64,000 nt of DNA from Amaricoccus macauensis_A (GCF_049800915.1 NZ_JBNAFY010000003.1:124001-188000), one strand, 5' to 3'; numbered from the stretch's first letter, positions 8,641 through 17,766 are shown. Program-made: numbers and translations. The notes: generated by a model from the letters alone, not told the origin.

Positions 8641-8977
8641 CGCGATCTCCGATCAGGCGGTAATTCGATTCTGTCGCCCAGAATACCCACGGATCTGGCG
8701 TACAAATAGGCACAAAATTGGGCGGTATGGGCTCAAATTTCCGCGCAGCCTTGCGACTTCCAGGGTCCGATCACCGAGGGTCCAGGCGGGTCCGTCGGAT
8801 TGCCACGGCCGCTTCGGCCGGTTCAGTCGACTGGATGCTCGGATTGCGAATATTCAGGAAATGATTGGCAAGCCACGAGATGGCGGCTCGCGCTAACCGG
8901 CCATACAAATAGCCATACCGAAACCATATCGATTCCATACCGTTTCCATACTCGGATTCCGGTCGCTTTTCGCCGTT
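8641..8977 (-). other. 337-bp intergenic region upstream of aspA and downstream of uppS
   Basis: No convincing gene is present. It should hold the aspA promoter, but no clear -35/-10 pair stands out. Visible structures are a CGGCCG-CTT-CGGCCG hairpin (8806-8820), the adjacent palindrome CAGTCGACTG and an 11-bp phased repeat array (8901-8950, listed separately). An 8-bp word TACAAATA occurs twice about 200 bp apart, near 8701 and within the array at 8904. Confidence 0.5.
8901..8950 (-). repeat. Array of 11-bp phased direct repeats (TATGG N6)
   Basis: On the minus strand five TATGG words occur (plus-strand CCATA at 8901, 8913, 8924, 8935, 8946) with spacings of 12, 11, 11 and 11 bp. The filled units read TATGGAAACGG, TATGGAATCGA and TATGGTTTCGG. 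One helical turn of DNA per unit would put each copy on the same face. The array starts 27 bp past the uppS stop. A near-identical array lies 3' of polA and a looser relative upstream of the hydrolase operon. Confidence 0.7.
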
Positions 8978-9718
8978 TCAGCCGCCTGCGGTGATGCTCA
9001 CACTAGTGGGCGCACCCACAGCCCCAAACCGTCGATCACGGCTGCGGAACGCCGTCACTTCATCCCTCAGATGCGCGAGCGTGAACTCCGGCCAAGGGAT
9101 CTCGGGGAAGCTGTATTCGGCGTAAACCCCTTGCCACAAAAGGAAATTCGAGACACGCTGTTCGCCGGACGTGCGGATGATGAAGTCCGGATCAGGCAGT
9201 CCGGCCGTATCGAGCGCGGCGGCCATGCTGTCCTCCCCGATCTCCTCGACCGGCCCGTCCCCGAGCTCCGCCGTCATCTTCTGTACGGCCCGCGCGATCT
9301 CGTCCCGCCCGCCATAATCGATGGCAATCGTCAGGTTGAGCCGCTCGCATTCCGCTGTCGCCTCTTCCAGGCGTGCCATAAGCCTCTGCAGCTTAAGGGG
9401 GATTCTGTGCCGCATCCCGATAAAGCGAACCCGCACTCCTTCTCGTTGCAGGCCATCGAGCTTGCTGAGGATATACTGCTGGAAGATTTTCATGAGCCCT
9501 TCGACTTCCGCAACCGGCCTGCGCCAGTTTTCCGTCGAGAAGGCATAGAGCGTAAGATGCGTGACCCCGATATCCGGACAGCCGCGGACAATTTCCGTTA
9601 CCCGTTTCGCCCCGCGCGCGTGGCCGGAAATACGTGCAAGACCGCGCGATTGGGCCCAGCGCCCGTTTCCATCCATGATGATCCCGACATGGAGAGGCGG
9701 GCGGCCAACATCACTCAT
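8978..9718 (-). CDS. uppS: Isoprenyl transferase (undecaprenyl diphosphate synthase family)
   Basis: A 246-residue cis-prenyltransferase at normal length. IIMDGNGRWA (residues 13-22) carries the catalytic Asp16, with AFSTENWRRP, DYGGRDEI and RTSGEQRVSNFLLWQ in order. It elongates FPP with IPP to the lipid carrier for cell-wall and glycan synthesis, at the cytoplasmic side. The start MSDVGRPP is used because the frame upstream of it (to 9820) shows no family sequence. In most Alphaproteobacteria uppS sits in an frr-uppS-cdsA-dxr run. Here it stands alone between actP and aspA, so it may be a second paralogue. Confidence 0.85.
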   Translation of the reverse strand: MSDVGRPPLHVGIIMDGNGRWAQSRGLARISGHARGAKRVTEIVRGCPDIGVTHLTLYAFSTENWRRPVAEVEGLMKIFQQYILSKLDGLQREGVRVRFIGMRHRIPLKLQRLMARLEEATAECERLNLTIAIDYGGRDEIARAVQKMTAELGDGPVEEIGEDSMAAALDTAGLPDPDFIIRTSGEQRVSNFLLWQGVYAEYSFPEIPWPEFTLAHLRDEVTAFRSRDRRFGAVGAPTSVSITAGG

Positions 9719-9827
9719 ATACAAGGGCTCTCTAAAACTGATCCATCTGAATAAAACGGATCGTGCTGCCGCGCAACATCGACGGGGCGCAAAACCCAGA
9801 ATTGAAAACCTTCGACACAAAACGTGA

Positions 9828-9851
9828 AAGGCCCGCGCTGTGGCGGGCCTT
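9828..9851 (-). terminator. Intrinsic terminator of actP
   Basis: A perfect 9-bp stem (AAGGCCCGC at 9828-9836 with GCGGGCCTT at 9843-9851) with a 6-nt loop. On the minus strand it is followed by TCACGTTTTG. It begins about 40 bp after the actP stop and ends the DUF4212-actP transcript before uppS. Confidence 0.75.
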
Positions 9852-9892
9852 CCGGATCCTGTTGCTATCCAGGTCGGACAGCGGGGTCGCTA

Positions 9893-11656
9893 TCAGACCT
9901 GGGCGCGCGGAACCCGGACGTTTTCGACCAGCTCCTGGATCTCCACCGGCGTCGGCTTGGTCATGCCCGAGACGATATAGGCCGTGGCGAAGTTCAGGAT
10001 CGCACCGATCACACCGAAGCCCGACGGATTGATCCCGAGGATCCAGCCATCCGGCTCGCTCAGAGGAGCAGTACCCGGAATGAAGAACCAGCCCTTGTAG
10101 AGGAAGATGTAGACCATTGTCGTAATGAGGCCCACGAGCATCCCCGCAATGGCGCCTTCCTTGTTGATGCGCTTGGAGAAGATCCCCATCATCAGCACCG
10201 GGAAGAGACTAGAAGCCGCAAGTCCGAAGGCCAGCGCCACCACCTGCGCCGCGAAGCCCGGCGGGTTGAGGCCCAGATAGCCCGCTATACAGATCGCCAC
10301 CAGCATCGAGATCCGCGCTGCCATCAACTCCGCCTTGGGCGAAATCGTCGGCATAAAGATCCCTTTCAGCAGGTCGTGGCTAACCGAGGACGAGATCGCG
10401 AGCAGAAGCCCTGCAGCAGTGGAAAGCGCAGCTGCGATACCACCAGCGGCCACAAGTGCCGCGACCCAGTTGGGAAGCTGTGCGATCTCGGGATTCGCGA
10501 GCACCATGATGTCGCGGTCGAACTCGACCAGTTCGTTGCCAGCCCAGCCATAACCCTCGGCCTCAGCGGCCATTTCCGGGTTCGCATCGTTGTAGTACTG
10601 GATGCGACCGTCACCGTTCTTGTCTTCGAACGCCAGCAGCCCGGTTGATTCCCAGCGGTCCATCCATGCCGGACGCTCATCGAAAGGCAGGTTTGCGGTT
10701 TCTTCGCCGACAGGGCCGGTCTGGATCGTCGTGGTCATGTTGTAGATCGCCATGGCCGCGACAGCCGGTGCCACCGTGTAGAGAAGCGCAATGAAGATCA
10801 GCGCATAGCCTGCCGACTTGCGCGCATCCGAGATCTTCGGCACGGTGAAGAAGCGCACGATCACGTGGGGCAAGCCCGCGGTGCCGATCATGAGCGAGAG
10901 CGTGAGCAGGAACATGTTGTAGGTGCCCATGCCCGGACGATCAGTGTAGGAACCGAAACCGATCTCCGTCATCGTCCTGTCGAGCGCTTCGAGCAGATAG
11001 GTATCCGAACCCGCAAGCGTGGATCCGAGACCGAGCTGCGGCAGCGCCACGCCGGTGATCTCGATCGAGATGAAGATCGCCGGGACGGTGTAGGCGAAGA
11101 TCATGATCACGTACTGCGCGATCTGCGTGTAGGTGATCCCCTTCATGCCGCCCATGACGGCGTAGATCGCCACGATCACCATGCCGACCAGAAGCCCGAG
11201 CGTGATGGGCAGGTTCAGGATGTTGGAGAAGGCGATGCCGACGCCGCGCATCTGGCCGATCACGTAGGTCAGCGAGATCATCAGCAGACAGATCACCGCC
11301 ACGGCACGCGCGGTAGTGGAGTAGAAGCGGTCGCCGATGAACTCCGGCACGGTGAACTTGCCGAATTTGCGCAGGTAGGGTGCGAGCAGAAGCGCCATCA
11401 GAACGTATCCGCCGGTCCACCCCATGAGGTAAGCACCGCCGGTATATCCGAGAAACGCGATCAGGCCTGCCATAGAGATGAACGAGGCCGCCGACATCCA
11501 GTCCGCCGCCGTGGCCATACCGTTTGCGACCGGGTGAATGCCGCCGCCTGCAACGTAGAATTCCTCGGTGCTTCCGGCCCGCGACCAAATTGCGATTGCG
11601 ATGTAGACAAGGAAGGTCAGCCCCACCGCAATGAGGCTCATAGTTTGAAGATCCAT
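9893..11656 (-). CDS. actP: Cation/acetate-type symporter, SSS family (ActP/VC2705 group)
   Basis: A 587-residue membrane protein with about 13 helices. The N-terminal stretches EFYVAGGGIHPVANGMATAA and DWMSAASFISMAGLIAFLG are diagnostic of ActP-like SSS symporters. It carries an acidic insertion near residues 330-380 (DKNGDGRIQYYNDANPE, resembling an EF-hand-type calcium loop) as seen in the VC2705 subgroup that pairs with DUF4212. It probably imports acetate or a related short monocarboxylate with Na+ or H+. The small-subunit gene ends 13 bp upstream, and a terminator follows. Confidence 0.88.
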   Translation of the reverse strand: MDLQTMSLIAVGLTFLVYIAIAIWSRAGSTEEFYVAGGGIHPVANGMATAADWMSAASFISMAGLIAFLGYTGGAYLMGWTGGYVLMALLLAPYLRKFGKFTVPEFIGDRFYSTTARAVAVICLLMISLTYVIGQMRGVGIAFSNILNLPITLGLLVGMVIVAIYAVMGGMKGITYTQIAQYVIMIFAYTVPAIFISIEITGVALPQLGLGSTLAGSDTYLLEALDRTMTEIGFGSYTDRPGMGTYNMFLLTLSLMIGTAGLPHVIVRFFTVPKISDARKSAGYALIFIALLYTVAPAVAAMAIYNMTTTIQTGPVGEETANLPFDERPAWMDRWESTGLLAFEDKNGDGRIQYYNDANPEMAAEAEGYGWAGNELVEFDRDIMVLANPEIAQLPNWVAALVAAGGIAAALSTAAGLLLAISSSVSHDLLKGIFMPTISPKAELMAARISMLVAICIAGYLGLNPPGFAAQVVALAFGLAASSLFPVLMMGIFSKRINKEGAIAGMLVGLITTMVYIFLYKGWFFIPGTAPLSEPDGWILGINPSGFGVIGAILNFATAYIVSGMTKPTPVEIQELVENVRVPRAQV

Positions 11657-11668
11657 GGTCCCGGCCCC

Positions 11669-11932
11669 TTATTGCTCGTCTACGTCGAATTCCCGATCCA
11701 GCTTGTTCATCCGCCAAGCATAGAAGAAGATCAGGACAATGAAGACGTAGATCGCGCCCTGCTGGGCAAACCAGAAGCCAAGCGGGTAGCCGCCAAGCTG
11801 AATTCCGTTCAACAATGGGGCGAACAGGATACCTGCGCCCAAGGACACCAGTGCCCAAACGATGAGGCAGGGAACAATAATGGAAATGTTCCTGCTCCAA
11901 TACTCTCCGACATCTTTACGTTGCGCGTTCAT
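11669..11932 (-). CDS. DUF4212 small subunit of the acetate-type symporter
   Basis: An 87-residue protein with two transmembrane helices (about residues 15-38 and 50-73) and a charged C-terminus. The GGYPLGFWFAQQGAIYVFI segment is the DUF4212 core. Members of this family are found directly before VC2705-type SSS symporters, as here, and are thought to be a small subunit. The start has GGGGAG 6 bp upstream. Confidence 0.88.
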   Translation of the reverse strand: MNAQRKDVGEYWSRNISIIVPCLIVWALVSLGAGILFAPLLNGIQLGGYPLGFWFAQQGAIYVFIVLIFFYAWRMNKLDREFDVDEQ

Positions 11933-12016
11933 GTTTCTCCCCAGTTACATAATCTGCGTGTGGCCAGCCCGCGCGCGACCTCCCGAATAGGTGCACGGGA
12001 CATATTGTTATTCGAC

Positions 12017-12044
12017 ACATTAGTTTTTTTGTTAGATGTTTCAA
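12017..12044 (-). promoter_or_regulatory. Putative promoter of the DUF4212-actP pair
   Basis: On the minus strand TTGAAA (12039-12044) and TAATGT (12017-12022) are separated by 16 bp containing a run of seven A. The -35 element overlaps the stop codon of the CBS/DUF294 gene. The transcript would have a leader of about 80 nt before the DUF4212 ATG. Support is base match only. Confidence 0.4.
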
Positions 12045-13972
12045 AGCTGATAGTCCAGTGATATTTTGGATTGCAGCCTCTTCGACTCTCGGAAGGCCTC
12101 CTTCAGAATCCTCCTGTCGAGGTCGTGCAAACCATCAGGCGCCACCCGATTCGAAAGATTCTTTCCCTGCTCCGCCTGCATCTCGTTGACCCGCATTCGC
12201 AACAGGCGAATGTAGTCGTAAGCATCTCTCCACGCTGCAGAATCATTGGAATTGAGCGCGCCTTTTTCGGTTGCAGCTGTAAGTCTGGAGACGGTGTTTG
12301 TGGCCGGAATTCCGTTTGCCAGCGCAATGATTCGCATGGCATCGATGAAGGGTGTGACGCCGTTTACCTTGAGATCGATTGTGTTCGACTGATCACCCTT
12401 ACCTGACAGCCTAAAGTCTCTGATTAACCCTAATGGCGGAGTATTTCTTAAAGCATTGGCCGCCATCTGCTTCAGGAAGCGACTATTCTTGGAAGTTTTT
12501 TCAAGTAGCCAGCCTCGCAACTCGTCAAGCGGAGTCTCGTCACCCCATATGGGACGAAAGTCGAAGAAGATCGAACCCTTCAAAAGGTGCTCCGGCGTGC
12601 CTTGGTCGATCCATGCGGTGAACCGCCTTTTCCACTCATCAAGCGTCAGACAACACTCCGGATTCTGGGCCATGATCCCGCCGGTACAGAGCGGGAAGCC
12701 ACTGGCATCCAATGCATCGTTGATCTTCTTCGCGATCGGCAGGAGGATCGCCCGGCCAGCGTCCGCATCCATGCCTTCCGGAGGAGTGAAGACGATGCCG
12801 TTGTCCTGGTCTGTTTTGAGGGTCTGCTCCTGTCGCCCCTCGCTACCAAAGGCCATCCACGTGAAGGGCAAGGGCGCTCCACCCTCCTCGTCCAGCACCA
12901 TCTCGATCAGGCGCACCGCGATCTGGTCATTCAGGAGCGTGATGATCTGGGTGATCTGCGCGACCTTCATCCCTTGCGCGATCATCTGCGCCACGAGCAG
13001 ATGAATGTCGCCTGCGAGCCGCGCCACCTCCTCAACGCTCGGCGCCTTGTTGATCGACTTCGATAGGTTCACGAGGCCGACCCGCTGCATCGAGAACAGG
13101 TCGCGTTCGGAGACGACACCTTTCAGTCGTCCGTCTTCTACCACGACGATATGATGAATGCCCGCATGGGCCATCTTCATAGCTGCTTCGAAAGCGAAAG
13201 CTGAACTTGGGATCGTGATCGGATCTTCGGTCATCACCGAGCGGATCGGCTCGGAAGAGGATACCCCGGCCAGCGCCACGCGATTCATAAGATCCCGCAG
13301 GGTGAAGATCCCGATAGGTCGACCATCGCCATCCACGATCAGCATGGAGCCGATATTTGCCTGGCTCATCCTTTGGAGCACCTGAGAGATCGGCACGTCC
13401 GGACCGCTCGTTGTCGGGCGCCTGAGCCGCTTTTCCTTGAGGGTGAGGTTGAGCGAACTGTCATCGCCCAGCCCTTGCGCTGCCTCGGCCTGGATCTGGC
13501 GGCTGACCTTCTCCATCAGGCCGGAAAGTCTGTGAGTGCAGTAGGCGCTGAATGCCTTCGAGATCGCGCGAAGCTGGTTGAAATCGGACTTGCGCATGGT
13601 CAGGCAGACCACGTCACCACAAGCGCGCTGGACATTGCGGATCGCCCTGTCAGCGACCAAAGCCCCAATCGGGAAGCACTCCCCCGGGACAAGCTCGAAG
13701 GCATTGCCGGAGATCGCCTCGTCCTCCTCGCTCTTTTCGCCGATGACGAGGCCGGATTTCAGAATGTAGAACCACTCCGCCGGTCCCGCCGCAGGATCGG
13801 TGATCGCTTCCCCATCCCGGAATGTGACGCGCTTGAGCTTTGTCGCGAGAAAGTCCACATGCGCTGCCTCCATCTTGTCATAAGGCGGATGAGCGGTGAG
13901 AAACTCGATTGCCTCAGCCCTCTCCTGTGCCGCTGACGGCGCATTGTCGTGAAGGTTCATCTCAGGCACCAT
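12041..13972 (-). CDS. cNMP-binding/CBS/DUF294 nucleotidyltransferase-like signalling protein
   Basis: A 643-residue soluble protein with three parts in order: a cyclic-nucleotide-binding-like beta barrel (about residues 20-140, WFYILKSGLVIGEKSEEDE), a tandem CBS pair (about 200-320, ending VVSERDLFSMQRVGL), and a DUF294 nucleotidyltransferase-like domain (MAFGSEGRQEQTLKTDQDN) plus its C-terminal partner. The GSEGR...DQDN residues are the glutamine-synthetase-adenylyltransferase-like metal site. It probably senses nucleotides and may control the symporter downstream. The ATG at 13972, with GGAA upstream, overlaps the exonuclease stop. An ATG at 13960 is the alternative. Confidence 0.82.
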   Translation of the reverse strand: MVPEMNLHDNAPSAAQERAEAIEFLTAHPPYDKMEAAHVDFLATKLKRVTFRDGEAITDPAAGPAEWFYILKSGLVIGEKSEEDEAISGNAFELVPGECFPIGALVADRAIRNVQRACGDVVCLTMRKSDFNQLRAISKAFSAYCTHRLSGLMEKVSRQIQAEAAQGLGDDSSLNLTLKEKRLRRPTTSGPDVPISQVLQRMSQANIGSMLIVDGDGRPIGIFTLRDLMNRVALAGVSSSEPIRSVMTEDPITIPSSAFAFEAAMKMAHAGIHHIVVVEDGRLKGVVSERDLFSMQRVGLVNLSKSINKAPSVEEVARLAGDIHLLVAQMIAQGMKVAQITQIITLLNDQIAVRLIEMVLDEEGGAPLPFTWMAFGSEGRQEQTLKTDQDNGIVFTPPEGMDADAGRAILLPIAKKINDALDASGFPLCTGGIMAQNPECCLTLDEWKRRFTAWIDQGTPEHLLKGSIFFDFRPIWGDETPLDELRGWLLEKTSKNSRFLKQMAANALRNTPPLGLIRDFRLSGKGDQSNTIDLKVNGVTPFIDAMRIIALANGIPATNTVSRLTAATEKGALNSNDSAAWRDAYDYIRLLRMRVNEMQAEQGKNLSNRVAPDGLHDLDRRILKEAFRESKRLQSKISLDYQL

Positions 13973-16172
13973 TTCCCGTTCCATGCGCGAACACCGCGCT
14001 GCGATGCCGCAATTCCGCGGCCATGTTGGTCCGGCGCATGACTTCACCGAACGTGTCGAGCCCCTGTGCTTCCAACCGCCCGATCATCTTGACGAGCAGA
14101 TCAGCCGTCGCGATCGTATCGCCCAAAGCGGTATGCCGAGCCGCATTGGGGATGTTGTAGCGTTCGCAAAGAGCGTCGAGTGAGTGATCGTCCTTCTCCC
14201 CGTCGAGCAGGCGCGATATCAGCATTGTATCGAGGACCGGATTGTCGAACGAAACGCCCGCTGTTCTTTCCTTCAGGGAAACGAAACGCAGGTCGAAGGC
14301 GGCATTGTGTGCGACGAGGACGGCATCGCTCGCCATGGCGTGAAATTGCGGCAAGACCTCGTCGACGGTGGGCTTGTCTGCAACGTCTGCATCCGTGAGC
14401 CCGTGAAACTTGATTGAACGTGGCGGGATCGGCCGGCCGGGATTGATCACCCAGTCCATGCCTTCCCCCGAGAGGATACGCTTGCGGACCACCGGCACTG
14501 CGGCAATCTGGACAATTTCGTCTCCCTGATCCGGGTTGAGCCCGGTCATTTCGCAATCGAAGACGACGTAGCGCAGTTCGCCGAGCTTTCTCTCGGCAAG
14601 ATCGGCATCGCCCTGATGCGCAGCCATCAACTCTGCGTCGTAGAATTCCGGTCGCGCGGGATGTCTTCGTGATGGCGCCGCATCCGGGCGCTGCGCTGGT
14701 GCGCTGAGTGGAATTCTCAGAAAGCTGCTTCCACTGCTGGTGGGTCCGGATGCCTCCAGACGCGTCCCATGTCGTTCCAGGACGTTGCGGACCCGCTGAT
14801 GCTCCCCCGGCCCCTGGCATTCGAGTTCGAGCCAGGCGTCAAGTTCCTCGGCATCAACCGGCGCGCCCTTCCAGCTCAGTTCGAGAACCAGACCCGGCTC
14901 CTCCGGGCGGGTTTCCACAAAAACCTCCGTCACACTCAGCCTGGCGCCGATCTCGAGCACGAGGGCCTCGATCGCTTCGACGAGCGCCATGCTGTCAACT
15001 CGCACCCAGAGCGGAGTTCCGATCATGACTACTCGAGGCGCACCCTCAGGCAAGGTCTTCTGCACAAGCTTGATGAGGTCGAGCGCATAGACATCCACGA
15101 GGGTCGAATGACGGAGCATGAGATCGCGAATTCCGAGAGACACGGCATCCGTCATTTCCGCCGCTTCGCGGCTGGCATCCGCAACGATCCGCACGAGCAT
15201 CTCCTGCTCGCCCCCGGCGGCACTACCAATCTGGCCGATCCGCTCCGCTGAACGACGGATCTCTGCGAGCATCGGGGCAAGCTCCGTTTCGAGTGTGTGC
15301 TGCAAAGCATCTCCGCCGGCCAGCAGAGCTTCATCCTCCGAGCCATCGACAAGGGTAATGAGGTAGCCCGTCACTTCGCCGGAATCGCCGATAAGAAGGG
15401 CCATCCGACCGTGAAAGACCTTTGCCCCATCGGGCGTGGTGCAGAAGAATGGAGCGGAAATGGCGTTGAGGGAGTCGGGATCCGCCTCATGTCGCAACTC
15501 AAGTCGAGTAAGGCTGTGACTGACGGGACCGATATCAATGATATCGCCAAGATACCGCCCTAGTCCTATCCGTTCCGGCATGTCCGGAAGCGCAACCGCG
15601 GCCTTGTTGTAAAGCATGATCTGATGCTGATGATTGCAAACGAAAACACCCTCGTTGAGGTTCTGCAATATCGACTCAAGCCAGACTTTTTGCCCACCGG
15701 CCTTTGCGGCCTCGGCCAATGCGATGTCGCGCGTTTCCTGACGTGCCGCCGAGAGCGCCTCTGCAAGTGCCTTGCATTCACCCGCGAGTGGACCGAGAAA
15801 GCCGGTGCCAGAGAGACCGAAGCGGAGGTCCGGATCCCGCGTCTCGCGGAACAGTCGCATCTTGCGAACGAGGCGCTGAGCGGGAACTGCGACCATTGCC
15901 GCGTGCATCCCCCATGCACAAAGCACCACGCCACCCGCAATAGCCGCGGCGGCCACGGGCGCCAACCAACCATCGACACCGGGGGCCATCCGGACAGCCC
16001 CCCAACCGGCGGCAAGAGCGGCCAGGGTCAGCAAACCGAAACCCATATGTGATTGTGCGTTCACGTGCCCATCATGCGAAGCGACCCGCGTCCTCCCTGC
16101 TTTTTCCAATCCCTTTGACGGTTGTGCTTCCTGTTGGCCTTGATCTGGAACAAGGCAGGCAAGCCTAGCCAC
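13962..16172 (-). CDS. Membrane-anchored PAS-like plus DEDDh 3'-5' exonuclease fusion (DnaQ-like)
   Basis: A 736-residue fusion. Two hydrophobic segments lie near residues 43-60 and 67-95. A PAS-like region follows (about 165-285: NLNEGVFVCNHQHQIMLYN, TPDGAKVFHGRMALL), then a kinase-like helical stretch, and finally an intact DEDDh exonuclease (about 535-705) with VFDCEMTGLNPDQGDE, ILVAHNAAFDLR-like AVLVAHNAAFDLRF and HTALGDTIATADLL. It should degrade or proofread nucleic acid 3' ends while tethered to the membrane. The start at 16172 is GTG without a clear ribosome site. A GTG at 16064 just before the first helix is equally possible. It is co-transcribed with the CBS/DUF294 gene. Confidence 0.8.
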   Translation of the reverse strand: MARLACLVPDQGQQEAQPSKGLEKAGRTRVASHDGHVNAQSHMGFGLLTLAALAAGWGAVRMAPGVDGWLAPVAAAAIAGGVVLCAWGMHAAMVAVPAQRLVRKMRLFRETRDPDLRFGLSGTGFLGPLAGECKALAEALSAARQETRDIALAEAAKAGGQKVWLESILQNLNEGVFVCNHQHQIMLYNKAAVALPDMPERIGLGRYLGDIIDIGPVSHSLTRLELRHEADPDSLNAISAPFFCTTPDGAKVFHGRMALLIGDSGEVTGYLITLVDGSEDEALLAGGDALQHTLETELAPMLAEIRRSAERIGQIGSAAGGEQEMLVRIVADASREAAEMTDAVSLGIRDLMLRHSTLVDVYALDLIKLVQKTLPEGAPRVVMIGTPLWVRVDSMALVEAIEALVLEIGARLSVTEVFVETRPEEPGLVLELSWKGAPVDAEELDAWLELECQGPGEHQRVRNVLERHGTRLEASGPTSSGSSFLRIPLSAPAQRPDAAPSRRHPARPEFYDAELMAAHQGDADLAERKLGELRYVVFDCEMTGLNPDQGDEIVQIAAVPVVRKRILSGEGMDWVINPGRPIPPRSIKFHGLTDADVADKPTVDEVLPQFHAMASDAVLVAHNAAFDLRFVSLKERTAGVSFDNPVLDTMLISRLLDGEKDDHSLDALCERYNIPNAARHTALGDTIATADLLVKMIGRLEAQGLDTFGEVMRRTNMAAELRHRSAVFAHGTGNGA

Positions 16173-16255
16173 AATTCGGCACCACGCGAAGCAGTAATCC
16201 GCGCAAGTTTCGGGCGCCTGAAGGCAGAAGAACTGTAATTGAAACGCGGCCGCGT

Positions 16256-17371
16256 CTAGAGAAGACGACCGAGCCGCACGGGCAACCGCGGCGCATTCAG
16301 CGACATGATCCTATAGATCTGGCTGTAGACCACCGCCGTCAGGATAAAGAACACCGCACTGAGCACAGCGTTGTCGTAGGAGATGGTCACGAGGACAAAT
16401 GCCAGAACAGGAAGGATCCAGGTTACGAGACTTGTTGCCGGGTTACGGAACTCGTGACGGTGCTTTGGAACAATCCTGCGCGCATAGCGCCTGTGAGCGA
16501 GCATGTGGAAATGCACGCGATCCGGCCTCCCCACACTATGGCCGTCGCGACGGGATTTGCGGCGCATTGACGAAATGGTCTCGATAACGGGATAGGCACA
16601 GATAAGCAGCGCCGCCCAAGCCGAGATCTCCGGATTGCGGGTCGGCAGGAGCACCCCAAGGACGGCAAGCAGAAAGCCGCAGAAATAGGCCCCACCATCT
16701 CCCATGAAGATGTGGCCACGTGGAAAATTCACAAGAAAGAAACCTGCGACGAGCGAGCCGAACAGCACGGAAAGCATCAGCACGAGATCGTCGCCCACCT
16801 GCCCCGCCACGAAGGCGAAGCCGCCGAACATGATCAGGAGCGAGCCCGCAGCCAGACCGTTGAACCCATCGATGATGTTGATGGCGTTGGCGACGCCGCC
16901 GATGCAAAAACAGGTGAAGAAAATCGCCACTGGCGCGAACATGAGCAGGAGATCGACACCAGGCAGGTCGACCTTGTTCATGACGTAGCCGGTGGAAAGC
17001 GCGAATACGAGCCCCGAGCCCATCGTCGCCAGAAGTCGCATTTTCACCCCGACCTTCCGGGTAACGTCTTCGAGGAGCCCGGCCATGAGAGCCGGCAGCC
17101 CGGCGACCCCGATCGCGAACCAGAATTTCCGCCCATCGTCAGGAAGGAGCAGGCCGAGCGCCAAGTAGGCGAGACCAATCCCGGCTCCACCGATTCTGGG
17201 AGTAGGCCGCTTGTGGAACTTCTGCACACCTTCATGGTCGTCATGGGTCATATGACCGTGCCACTGCTGGGTCAGAACCAATGCAAGGCAGGCTAGAAAA
17301 CAGATGATAAGACCGAGTGCGCCATAGGCGAACAGCTCTTCGAAATTCACATCAACTATCGGATTTTGCAT
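16256..17371 (-). CDS. Undecaprenyl-phosphate sugar-1-phosphate transferase (WecA/MraY family)
   Basis: A 371-residue polytopic protein with about 10-11 helices of glycosyltransferase family 4 (MraY_like). RPTPRIGGAGI is the first cytoplasmic loop, NAINIIDGFNGLAAGS the metal-site motif and GHIFMGDGGAYF the second aspartate motif. SVGRPDRVHFHMLAHRR is the carbohydrate-recognition loop with the HxH of WecA-like enzymes. It would transfer a UDP-sugar phosphate onto undecaprenyl phosphate to start O-antigen or capsule synthesis. No other glycan genes surround it. Sugar specificity is not assigned. Confidence 0.85.
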   Translation of the reverse strand: MQNPIVDVNFEELFAYGALGLIICFLACLALVLTQQWHGHMTHDDHEGVQKFHKRPTPRIGGAGIGLAYLALGLLLPDDGRKFWFAIGVAGLPALMAGLLEDVTRKVGVKMRLLATMGSGLVFALSTGYVMNKVDLPGVDLLLMFAPVAIFFTCFCIGGVANAINIIDGFNGLAAGSLLIMFGGFAFVAGQVGDDLVLMLSVLFGSLVAGFFLVNFPRGHIFMGDGGAYFCGFLLAVLGVLLPTRNPEISAWAALLICAYPVIETISSMRRKSRRDGHSVGRPDRVHFHMLAHRRYARRIVPKHRHEFRNPATSLVTWILPVLAFVLVTISYDNAVLSAVFFILTAVVYSQIYRIMSLNAPRLPVRLGRLL

Positions 17372-17766
17372 TCCGAATCACTCTGCGTGCGTCTCGGCTA
17401 ATCTCTAGTGAAATTCTGGTAACCAATCATGAAGGGGAAGGCGACTGTTTTTAGCTCCGCGTTTGCCGCCCTGAGCGGCAATGTGCCCAATAAGATACAG
17501 CGCCAAACCAAAACTTTGGCAGTTCAATGCACGGTTATGGCCCCTCTGTCTGCAAAATGCGATGCGGAAAGGCTGTCTACACTGTGGGCGCGACGTTTTG
17601 GTCATCGATGCCGGATCCGGAATCCGGACATGTCAATGCGGGCAGATCGCAGGTGACGGCGACAGCAACCGCACTAAAATACGGTCGACCTCACTTGATA
17701 CGGATCATGGACGACACCGCGGCACTCCATTCAGATCATGACAGAATGATGAAGGGAGAAAGTCCG
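17372..17766. other. 395-bp divergent intergenic region between the WecA-like and DksA-like genes
   Basis: No gene is supported. It must carry the two divergent promoters. Weak candidates are a TAAAAT -10-like hexamer near 17675 on the plus strand and the imperfect inverted repeat CCAAAACTTTGG near 17507. A GGATCC/ATCCGG-rich cluster of short palindromes lies near 17610-17630. Nothing here is strong. Confidence 0.4.

Noticed and set aside
16244..16255. Perfect 12-bp palindrome ACGCGGCCGCGT before the WecA-like gene end
   Set aside because: A GC-rich restriction-site-like palindrome with no T-run. Expected by chance in this composition.
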